Translations under genes and position numbers: made by a program
The notes under the pieces: model-generated
Told to the model about the DNA's origin: nothing
The model's database searches: none
The model's input: the letters and a program-made list of their open reading frames with translations, nothing else
In this document: positions 16,965-23,000 of the stretch, in pieces
How the letters are laid out: every line of letters starts with the position of its first letter
How positions within the stretch are numbered: the first letter of the stretch is position 1
Source of the DNA: CAYGOC01 sp964351495
Lineage (GTDB): Bacteria; Chlamydiota; Chlamydiia; Chlamydiales; SM23-39
NCBI GenBank assembly: GCA_964351495.1
Contig: CAYGOC010000012.1
Coordinates: 1-64,000 of the forward strand
Reading direction: 5' to 3'
DNA length: 64,000 nt

Positions 16965-17375
16965 ATGACAGAAGGACTGAAAGAAATAGGAAAAAGGTTT
17001 CGTTCTAAAAGGGAGGAAATGCATCTTTCTTTAAAAGAGGTAGAAAATGCTACGTCTATTCGGCAAAACTATTTGGAGTCTATTGAAGAGGGGAATTCAG
17101 CGCATTTTCTTTCTCCTGTGTATACCATTGGTTTTATCAAACAATATGCTACTTTTTTGGGATTTGATGGAGAAAAAATCATAAAAGAATATCCACAAGC
17201 TTTTAAAGCTTTAAATCAGGAAAAACAAAGCTTTGAATATGGTATTGGCACCTTGGAAGTAAGAGGGGCTCATCAAAGAGGGGTAAGAAAAGCGCAAAAC
17301 TGGTTTTGGTTAGGATTGGGTATTTTAGTCATTTTAGGAGCTTGGTATTTTGGAAAGTGGATTGGAGCTTTCTAA
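16965..17375 (+). CDS. rodZ: Short RodZ-like protein (HTH plus one membrane segment)
   Basis: A 136-residue protein with a RodZ-type helix-turn-helix domain (GKRFRSKREEMHLSLKEVEN, then FLSPVYTIGFIKQYATFLG), a short basic linker and one C-terminal membrane segment (FWLGLGILVILGAWYFG). It lacks the long periplasmic domain of RodZ in free-living bacteria, as does the chlamydial form. RodZ links MreB filaments to the envelope and division machinery. The stop is followed directly by the GTG start of the DUF368 gene, so the two are coupled. Confidence 0.85.
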   Translation: MTEGLKEIGKRFRSKREEMHLSLKEVENATSIRQNYLESIEEGNSAHFLSPVYTIGFIKQYATFLGFDGEKIIKEYPQAFKALNQEKQSFEYGIGTLEVRGAHQRGVRKAQNWFWLGLGILVILGAWYFGKWIGAF

Positions 17376-18293
17376 GTGAGGGTTTTTAAGATTTTTTTTC
17401 TTGGAATGATCATGGGAGTATGTGATTTGATTCCGGGGATTTCTGGGGGAAGCTTTGCTTTTATATTGGGATTTTACCCGAGGTTAATTAGTAGCTTAAA
17501 TGCTTTTAATTTTTCTGAGGTGCGCTTTTTTCTAAAAAACAAAAAATTTTCAGAAACTGTTTCTTCTTCTTTTTTCTTTTTATTTTGGCTTTTTTTAGGG
17601 ATGGGATCTGCTTTTGTTTTGCTTTCTTTTTGGGTAGGATATCTTTTTAAAGATCCCATTTATAGAGTCTATTTATATTCTCTTTTCTTTGGGGTTTTGT
17701 TGGGTTCTATTCGGCAAAGAAGAAAGAGGGTCGTTTTGTGGAATAAAAAACGGTTTCTCTTTTTTCTTTGCGGATTTTGTCTTTCTTTTTCTATTACCTT
17801 TTTGCAAGGGGGGGATTTTCTTTTTTTAGAAGAGAAAGGCTTTTCGGTGTTTTTAGTTTTATCCGGAATGCTTACGGTATTTGCTATGCTTTTACCGGGT
17901 ATTTCAGGAAGCTATATCCTTCTTCTTTTAGGAGTGTATATTCCTGCCTTAGAGGCTTTGTCTTCTTTATGGACTTTGCAAAAGGAGGCCTTTTTATTTT
18001 TAGGTCAACTAGCTTTAGGGGCCTTTTTAGGGTTTTTTCTATTTGCGCGTATTTTGACCTTTTTACAAAAAAAACAAGGGGAAAGTGTAGAGGCAAGTCT
18101 TCTGGGTTTTTTACTGGGATCTTTGGGGTTTATTTGGCCTTACGGTTCTTACATACATACTCTTCACAGGGGAACCCAAGTTTCTCTTACGAATCATGAG
18201 CTTGTTTTTTCTTTTGTTTTTTTAGTTTTGGGTTATTTCTTATTACAAAGGACCTCTAAAAAGGGAGAAAAAACGCTTCCTTTAATAGATTGA
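17376..18293 (+). CDS. DUF368 family polyprenyl-phosphate transporter (PopT-like)
   Basis: A 305-residue membrane protein with about eight hydrophobic segments and the two DUF368 signature loops: GVCDLIPGISGGSFAFILG and AMLLPGISGSYILLLLG. DUF368 proteins have been described as undecaprenyl-phosphate recycling translocases (PopT). It begins with GTG immediately after the rodZ stop. The pairing with rodZ suggests a cell-wall precursor role, which would fit the limited peptidoglycan ring of chlamydiae. Confidence 0.88.
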   Translation: MRVFKIFFLGMIMGVCDLIPGISGGSFAFILGFYPRLISSLNAFNFSEVRFFLKNKKFSETVSSSFFFLFWLFLGMGSAFVLLSFWVGYLFKDPIYRVYLYSLFFGVLLGSIRQRRKRVVLWNKKRFLFFLCGFCLSFSITFLQGGDFLFLEEKGFSVFLVLSGMLTVFAMLLPGISGSYILLLLGVYIPALEALSSLWTLQKEAFLFLGQLALGAFLGFFLFARILTFLQKKQGESVEASLLGFLLGSLGFIWPYGSYIHTLHRGTQVSLTNHELVFSFVFLVLGYFLLQRTSKKGEKTLPLID

Positions 18294-18299
18294 CAGCTC

Positions 18300-18590
18300 T
18301 CCATGGCTAAAGCCAAGGGATTCCTAATTCACAGAGAACAGCCAGAGGACGTAGCTTGGTTATTGCAAAAACCCAAAGAGGACTTTTACGTTTTTTACAA
18401 CCCATGTCCTCCGGTCTTACATTCTCTCCAAAGGCTTAACTTCCCGAGTGTCCCTCGGTTAGACCTTTAAAGGTGGTTAGGATATACCATTTTGGTATCT
18501 TTAAAAAAAGGAAAAAAGCGGCTTATATCCCCACGGGCTAAAGCCGGGGGTTTTAGGCCGTCAGCGATAAGCCTCTTGCATAAAAGAATT
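18300..18590. mobile_element. Relic or non-autonomous IS200/IS605-type element
   Basis: This fills the 336-base gap between DUF368 and the kinase gene. Each end carries an imperfect palindrome with the same core GGCTAAAGCC (18305-18314 and 18536-18545), set in CCATGGCTAAAGCCAAGGG and CCCCACGGGCTAAAGCCGGG, the style of IS200/IS605 end hairpins. A further hairpin GATATACCA/TGGTATC lies near 18481-18499. No transposase survives. Boundaries are approximate; terminal repeats and target duplications are not expected for this family. Confidence 0.55.
18307..18435 (-). pseudogene. Possible TnpB C-terminal remnant
   Basis: On the minus strand a 42-codon open stretch (includes FGENVRPEDM and ends LGIPWL at a TAG inside the end hairpin) resembles the tail of IS605 TnpB proteins, whose genes end right at the right-end hairpin. 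It is too short to prove homology by eye. Confidence 0.3.
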
Positions 18591-18629
18591 AGGATCTTTA
18601 TCCTTCGGCAAAGGAAATAGGGTGAGATT

Positions 18630-20528
18630 ATGGAGTGTTTGGGCGATTTCATTTTGTTAAAAGAGATAGGAAAAGGGCCTTTTTCTACTACCTATCTTGC
18701 AGAACAAAGGTTTATCAAAAAGACGTTTGTCTTAAAAGTGATAGAAAAAGAACTTTCTTCTGATGCGTTTTTTTTAGATCGTTTTGAAAGATTAATCTCC
18801 TCTATTGCTTCTTTAGATCATCCCTCGATTGTAAAGGTACACAACATATCTTCGCATGAAGGAACCTACTTTATTGTTATGGACCCTTTTGTAGACTCTG
18901 TGGGAGAGACGATGAATTTAGATCGGTTTTTAGATCTAAAAGGAAAAGTCTTAACTGAAGCAGAAATAGAGTCTATTTTATTACAAGTAGCTGGGGCGCT
19001 TGACTACGCTCACTCTATTTCCTTTGATGAAGGATATCTAACACACGGCGGTCTGAAGCTTTCTAATTTATTGATAGCGAAAAAAGAGAAAGAGCTAAGA
19101 GTGTATCTTTCTGACTTTGGCTTTTCTAGGATTCTTTCAAAAGGGCTTTGTTTAGCCAGAAAATGTGAAAACTTTTCCTCGGCTCTTCATGAAAAAAAAG
19201 AAGGGTTTACCTCAGAAAGAGACTACCTATTATACCGCTCTTTTTTGAGAGACCTTCATTTTCTGGCTCCGGAACAAAAAGACTTTGAAGAAGAGGAGGT
19301 GCCCGACCCTTCTGTGGATGTTTATGCTTTTGGAGTTTTAGCCTACTTTTTGATAACAAAAACCTTTCCTGAGGGGTGCTTTGATCTAATTCGGATGGGA
19401 AATTTTTCCTACAACCTTTCTTGGGATCAGCTTGTTTTTAGATGTCTACAAAAAGATCCAAAAAATAGGCCTTCTTCTTTAAGTAAGGCTATGGAGGAGA
19501 TTCGAAAAGAAAAAAAAGGAAGCTATCCTTGGAGTGAGATAGGAAAAAAGATAGAAGATGCAATGCAGATGTCTTTTTCTTTCGGAGAAAGAAAAAAGCT
19601 TGCAGAAGAAACTAAAGAAACTCCCAAAGAAACGTCTTTGAAGTTTTATCCTCCTTCTGAAGAATCAAGCCTAAAACCTCTTTTAAAGCCGCAAGAAATT
19701 CATAGACCTCAATATGAACCCGATCCAGGTGCTATTTTTCAAAGAGAACTTACCGTTTCTAGGTATCAACCTGCAGAAGTAGAGGTAAGAGAAGTCGAGC
19801 CTATTTTAACTGAGATGGTAATTATACCGGGAGATACTTACTTTAGAGGGAGCAATCACGGTGCAAGAGATGAAATGCCGAGACATGCCGTTCTTTTATC
19901 GAGCTTTGCGGTGGACATTCATCCTGTAACCAATGAGCAGTTTGTCCGTTTTTTAACCGCCATGGGAGGAGAAAAAGATGGAAATAATAACGATATTATC
20001 CGTCTTAGAGACTCTCGTATTAAAAGAAGTGGAGGAAAGCTGATCATTGAATCTGGGTATACCAAACATCCGGTAGTAGGAGTTACTTGGTATGGGGCTA
20101 CCGCTTATGCTAAATGGGTAGGAAAAAGGCTTCCTACAGAGGCAGAATGGGAAGTAGCTTCTTATAGCGGAAAAAAAGACGGGATGATCTATCCGACGGG
20201 AGAAGATATAGAAAGATCTAAAGCCAATTTTTTCAGTTCGGATACCACCTCTGTCATGAGCTATCCTTGTAATGAGTATGGGATCTATGACATGGCGGGA
20301 AACGTATATGAGTGGTGTCAAGATTGGTATGCATATAACTACTATGATACCTCTATGCAAGAGCCGGAAAATCCGCAAGGACCTTCTCAAGGGGTTTACC
20401 GTGTTTTAAGAGGAGGTTGCTGGAAAAGCTTAAAAGAAGACCTTCGCTGCTCTCATAGAAATAGAAATAATCCCGGGACCGTAAATGGGACTTATGGGTT
20501 TCGTTGTGCAACAGATGTCACTTCCTAA
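18630..20528 (+). CDS. Ser/Thr protein kinase-like protein with FGE-sulfatase domain (Pkn1-like)
   Basis: A 632-residue two-domain protein. Residues 1-280 form a kinase fold: glycine loop IGKGPFSTTYL, ATP lysine in VLKVIEKE (Lys 36), DFG in LSDFGFSRI, and APE in FLAPEQ. The catalytic loop reads HGGLKLSN, where HRDLKPxN would be expected, so the usual catalytic Asp is Gly. Residues from about 390 form an FGE-sulfatase/SUMF1 domain (MVIIPGDTYFRGS, GVTWYGATAYAKW, YDMAGNVYEWCQDWY, RVLRGGCWKS, GFRCA). The same fusion defines chlamydial Pkn1. It may act as pseudokinase or by an atypical mechanism. Confidence 0.9.
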   Translation: MECLGDFILLKEIGKGPFSTTYLAEQRFIKKTFVLKVIEKELSSDAFFLDRFERLISSIASLDHPSIVKVHNISSHEGTYFIVMDPFVDSVGETMNLDRFLDLKGKVLTEAEIESILLQVAGALDYAHSISFDEGYLTHGGLKLSNLLIAKKEKELRVYLSDFGFSRILSKGLCLARKCENFSSALHEKKEGFTSERDYLLYRSFLRDLHFLAPEQKDFEEEEVPDPSVDVYAFGVLAYFLITKTFPEGCFDLIRMGNFSYNLSWDQLVFRCLQKDPKNRPSSLSKAMEEIRKEKKGSYPWSEIGKKIEDAMQMSFSFGERKKLAEETKETPKETSLKFYPPSEESSLKPLLKPQEIHRPQYEPDPGAIFQRELTVSRYQPAEVEVREVEPILTEMVIIPGDTYFRGSNHGARDEMPRHAVLLSSFAVDIHPVTNEQFVRFLTAMGGEKDGNNNDIIRLRDSRIKRSGGKLIIESGYTKHPVVGVTWYGATAYAKWVGKRLPTEAEWEVASYSGKKDGMIYPTGEDIERSKANFFSSDTTSVMSYPCNEYGIYDMAGNVYEWCQDWYAYNYYDTSMQEPENPQGPSQGVYRVLRGGCWKSLKEDLRCSHRNRNNPGTVNGTYGFRCATDVTS

Positions 20529-20543
20529 GTGATCTGTTTTTTC

Positions 20544-20572
20544 TTGGTTTTTCAGCCTTTTAGATGTAAGCT
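20544..20572 (+). promoter_or_regulatory. Promoter of array gene 1
   Basis: TTGGTT, 17-base spacer, TAAGCT preceded by TG. The same layout at the same distance precedes array genes 2, 3 and 4. Confidence 0.55.
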
Positions 20573-20614
20573 GTCTCCTGTTTTTTAGTAAAAAAAAAGA
20601 TAAAAATAGGAGAC
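20573..20614 (+). promoter_or_regulatory. Inverted repeat over initiation region and SD, array gene 1
   Basis: GTCTCCTGTTTTT (20573-20585) pairs with AAAAATAGGAGAC (20602-20614) over 13 positions, one of them G-T. The right arm contains the Shine-Dalgarno AGGAG of the gene at 20618; the left arm lies directly after the -10 box. Confidence 0.6.
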
Positions 20615-20617
20615 TGT

Positions 20618-20929
20618 ATGTTCCAAGTACAAATAAATTCGGAAAATGTAATAAGTACAATTACGGTAGAAGATCCAGAAGGTCATCTTTTACAAAATAA
20701 TGATTCTTTTTATATTCAGAAGTCCTGCTCAGCAGATGATTCTAATAAAGAAATCCACCTTCTATATCAAAAAATGGTAGGTTCTGATCTTTTTGCTTGT
20801 TTTGTTTTACAAGAGAAATCAAAGAAATGCTTTTTTGTAACCGAAGTAAAGTCAATTTCGGGTAGATTTAATGCATGGCTACCAGCTTCAGTTTTGCGAA
20901 TTGAAAACCAAGAAGAGACCAAGATGTGA
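20618..20929 (+). CDS. Small unknown protein, array gene 1 (family B)
   Basis: A 103-residue soluble protein. It begins FQVQINSENVISTITVEDPEGHL, close to array gene 6 (YRVEITS..EISTIYVEDSEGRL), and shares LLYQK, LFACFVLQ and a closing WLPASVLRIEN with its neighbours. Predicted mostly beta strands; no signal peptide or membrane segment. No family recognised. It has its own promoter and an AGGAG site in an inverted repeat. Candidate lineage-specific secreted or stress protein; function unknown. Confidence 0.6.
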   Translation: MFQVQINSENVISTITVEDPEGHLLQNNDSFYIQKSCSADDSNKEIHLLYQKMVGSDLFACFVLQEKSKKCFFVTEVKSISGRFNAWLPASVLRIENQEETKM

Positions 20930-20968
20930 CTACACCCTATAAAGAATCTAGTTTTTTCTTTTAAGTGC

Positions 20969-20997
20969 TTGTTTTTTTTTAGTTTTAGGTGTAAATA
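20969..20997 (+). promoter_or_regulatory. Promoter of array gene 2
   Basis: TTGTTT, 17-base spacer, TAAATA preceded by TG; same arrangement as the other three array promoters. Confidence 0.5.
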
Positions 20998-20998
20998 G

Positions 20999-21032
20999 TT
21001 CTCCTGTTTTTAGCAATCTTCAAAATAGGAGG
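20999..21032 (+). promoter_or_regulatory. Inverted repeat over initiation region and SD, array gene 2
   Basis: TTCTCCTGTTTT pairs with AAAATAGGAGG (about 11 positions including G-T pairs). The right arm holds the AGGAGG Shine-Dalgarno site, six bases before ATG 21038. Confidence 0.55.
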
Positions 21033-21037
21033 TTTTT

Positions 21038-21391
21038 ATGTTTGGTGCCTATACAGTACAAAGCCAAGGCTCTGAAAACAGCTTTAGCTTTACTATAGAG
21101 GATACAAAAGAGTGTATTCGAGAAAAGGTCTTTTCTTTATATCAAAAAACAATCACTAAACACTCTTCTTGTCTTTCAGAGGGCTATATGGGTGTTTTTC
21201 GTGAATTAGAGCATCATGTTCTTTTTCAAAAAAACCCGGAAGGTAATTTTTCCTGTTTTACCTTAGAAAAGGTAGCAGGCACCACTTTTTCTGTATTAGA
21301 AATAGGTACGGTAGAAAAAGCGCCGGAGAGAGCTTCTCCAGCTACAGTACTCCGAAGGGATTTTCAGGGAAATGAATCTAAGGAAAATTAA
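21038..21391 (+). CDS. Small unknown protein, array gene 2 (family B)
   Basis: A 117-residue soluble protein of unknown function. Shared family pattern: FSFTIEDTKE near the start, VLFQK, FSCFTLEKVAGTTFSVLEIGTVE and SPATVLRRDFQGN; compare VSLEKQSGREFSVIEAITVQE in gene 3. Identity between members is low but the order of blocks is constant. Strong AGGAGG site. Single-gene unit with its own promoter. Confidence 0.6.
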   Translation: MFGAYTVQSQGSENSFSFTIEDTKECIREKVFSLYQKTITKHSSCLSEGYMGVFRELEHHVLFQKNPEGNFSCFTLEKVAGTTFSVLEIGTVEKAPERASPATVLRRDFQGNESKEN

Positions 21392-21415
21392 CATAGGATT
21401 TTCAGTTTAAAAGCA

Positions 21416-21444
21416 TTGTGTTTTTTTTTCTTTTTGTTTAAACT
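21416..21444 (+). promoter_or_regulatory. Promoter of array gene 3
   Basis: TTGTGT, 17-base spacer of almost pure pyrimidine, TAAACT. The flank AAAGC.TTGTG is also found before array gene 4, so the whole intergenic module is duplicated. Confidence 0.55.
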
Positions 21445-21482
21445 GTCGCTGTTTTTTAGTAAAAAAAAATAAAAATAGGAGA
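21445..21482 (+). promoter_or_regulatory. Partly decayed inverted repeat, array gene 3
   Basis: GTCGCTGTTTTT faces AAAAATAGGAGA. The T/A part and CTG/TAG pair (with one G-T), but two positions in the CTCC segment mismatch. This copy keeps the layout yet pairs less well than copies 1, 2 and 4. Confidence 0.4.
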
Positions 21483-21486
21483 TTTT

Positions 21487-21825
21487 ATGTTTGTGGTAGA
21501 ATTATTAGAGAGTAGACAAGAGATGCTTGTTCAAGATCCGCAGAGGCTGTTGGTTGTGGGTGCCGAGTCTTTTTATAGTACAACATTTGAAGACGTCCGG
21601 AGTCAGTCAGTTTTAGATGATATTTTGACTCCTCAAAAAGTGCAAAAATATTTTCTTTACCAGCTTGCGGAAGAAGGAAAATATCGGCGTGTTTCTCTAG
21701 AAAAACAATCAGGAAGAGAATTTTCTGTAATAGAAGCAATTACAGTGCAAGAAAAGCCATATGCAGCATCTGTAGCTAGAGTGACTGCAAGGGTTTTTGT
21801 GGGCAATGATTCTAAGATAGCATAA
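21487..21825 (+). CDS. Small unknown protein, array gene 3 (family B)
   Basis: A 112-residue unknown protein. It has the family blocks YFLYQLAEEGKYRRVSLEK, REFSVIEAITVQEKPYAASVARVTARVFVGNDSK, matching the end of gene 2 (SVLEIGTVEKAPERASPATVLRR.FQGNESK) in order and spacing. Start ATG follows AGGAG by about six bases. No signal peptide. Confidence 0.6.
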   Translation: MFVVELLESRQEMLVQDPQRLLVVGAESFYSTTFEDVRSQSVLDDILTPQKVQKYFLYQLAEEGKYRRVSLEKQSGREFSVIEAITVQEKPYAASVARVTARVFVGNDSKIA

Positions 21826-21844
21826 GACTTTTGGCTTAAAAGCC

Positions 21845-21873
21845 TTGTGTTTTTTTTCTTTCATCTGTAAAAT
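21845..21873 (+). promoter_or_regulatory. Promoter of array gene 4
   Basis: TTGTGT, 17-base spacer, TAAAAT preceded by TG; the best match to a sigma66/sigma70 consensus among the four. Confidence 0.6.
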
Positions 21874-21912
21874 CCTCTTGTTTTTTTGGTAATTAAACGT
21901 AAAAACAAGAGG
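21874..21912 (+). promoter_or_regulatory. Inverted repeat over initiation region and SD, array gene 4
   Basis: CCTCTTGTTTTT (21874-21885) is the exact complement of AAAAACAAGAGG (21901-21912). Both arms differ from those of gene 1 (CTCCTG/TAGGAG) in a matched way, so pairing is kept while sequence changes. The right arm is the Shine-Dalgarno region of ATG 21918. Confidence 0.65.
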
Positions 21913-21917
21913 GTTTT

Positions 21918-22256
21918 ATGCAAGTGTTCAAAGTAACTATACAAGAGAGACCTCAAAATGGAGGTCCTGCTGAGTTTGATTTTTCATTGGTAGATCGCTA
22001 CGATACTTTACCAAAAGAGGGTGGTCGGTTTTTATATCTTTCGAAGGCGAAACTTTCTGAAGGTTCTGAAAAGGTGCAGACTTATGCTCTGTTCAAACTA
22101 AAAGAGAATGCAGAAAAGTATACTCGTTGGGGTATGTATCCTATTCAAGAAGAATACCCTGCTCGTTCCTTTGGTGTAGATATGTCAATAGAAGATGAGT
22201 TATCGGAGGAAGACCGATTGAAGTGTTTTCAAGTTCTACTTTCTCTATCAAGATAG
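21918..22256 (+). CDS. Small unknown protein, array gene 4 (family B)
   Basis: A 112-residue unknown protein. RFLYLSKAKL, YALFKLKEN and TRWGMYPIQEEYPARSFGVD line up with the LYQ, CF.L and SV.E..T blocks of the other members, though weakly. The C terminus is acidic then helical. It is probably the first gene of a three-gene unit with the next two, which lack their own promoter module. Confidence 0.55.
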   Translation: MQVFKVTIQERPQNGGPAEFDFSLVDRYDTLPKEGGRFLYLSKAKLSEGSEKVQTYALFKLKENAEKYTRWGMYPIQEEYPARSFGVDMSIEDELSEEDRLKCFQVLLSLSR

Positions 22257-22275
22257 GAAAAAAAAACGGTTCATT

Positions 22276-22554
22276 ATGCTAGTTTCAGGTGGTTTTTTTG
22301 ATGGTTTCGGGTCTTTGGAGAGATTTGAAACAGGAGATCCTTTCGGTCTTTTAGAAATACTAGAGTGCCCTTGCTCTTATATGTGCTCTTCCTGTTTTAG
22401 CCCGGTAGATAAAATAAAAGTGATAGCTAAAGACGGTTTTTACTATCAGTACATAGAGGAAGGTTCCCCCTCGTTTTTAAAGGTAGTAAGAAAAATAGAG
22501 CAAGATGATACAAGGTATTTTTTCTTCAAATTAGGAAATCTTTATATCAAATGA
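22276..22554 (+). CDS. Small unknown protein, array gene 5
   Basis: A 92-residue protein with a cysteine cluster CPCSYMCSSC (possible metal site, by pattern only) and a C-terminal half KVIAKDGFYYQYIEE..SFLKVVRKIE..FFFKLGNLY that loosely follows the family B order. No clear Shine-Dalgarno site precedes ATG 22276; it lies 20 bases after gene 4 and may be read by coupling. Function unknown. Confidence 0.45.
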   Translation: MLVSGGFFDGFGSLERFETGDPFGLLEILECPCSYMCSSCFSPVDKIKVIAKDGFYYQYIEEGSPSFLKVVRKIEQDDTRYFFFKLGNLYIK

Positions 22555-22583
22555 TAAAAGGTTAGAAAAGACAGGAGTTTTTT

Positions 22584-22961
22584 GTGTATAGAGTAGAAAT
22601 AACCTCAAAAAAGGGAGAGATAAGCACGATTTACGTAGAGGATTCAGAAGGGCGTTTGAGAGCTGGCGCTACTTCCTATTATCTGAAGGTGCAAAGTGCA
22701 TTTTCTCCCAGACCTAGCGAAGTAAAGCTGCAACATTCTATCAAGGATTTTTATTTTTTGTATCAAGAAAACAAGGGAGAAACGGCCCGTTTTGAAGAAA
22801 AAAAATGTGCTCTATTTTCTTGTTTTCCTTTGAAACAAGGAAAAGACAACCGTTTTTCTATAGAAAACGTATACAAAATTCCGGGAGTCAATAAGGTTTC
22901 TTGGCTTGCTGCCAAAGTGCTTTTAGTAGAAGAGAATCCTCAAGAGTCTAAAGAAGAGTAG
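22584..22961 (+). CDS. Small unknown protein, array gene 6 (family B)
   Basis: A 125-residue protein, the closest relative of array gene 1: VEITS..EISTIYVEDSEGRL, FYFLYQE, CALFSCFPLKQ..RFSIENVYKIPG and SWLAAKVLLVEEN. The start is GTG, with AGGAG six bases upstream. It ends 40 bases before the convergent helical-repeat gene. Function unknown. Confidence 0.58.
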   Translation: MYRVEITSKKGEISTIYVEDSEGRLRAGATSYYLKVQSAFSPRPSEVKLQHSIKDFYFLYQENKGETARFEEKKCALFSCFPLKQGKDNRFSIENVYKIPGVNKVSWLAAKVLLVEENPQESKEE

Positions 22962-23000
22962 CTCTTCGAATTAACTTTTTCAGAGGATCAATAAGCTTTT

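Noticed and set aside
16857..17024. N-terminal extension of RNase HIII to 17024
   Set aside because: The extra 56 residues would overlap the divergent rodZ start and promoter, and RNase HIII similarity and a ribosome site support 16856.
20540..22961. The repeated intergenic units as a CRISPR array
   Set aside because: Units are 340-470 bases apart, enclose open reading frames, and contain promoter and ribosome-site elements; no cas genes are present.
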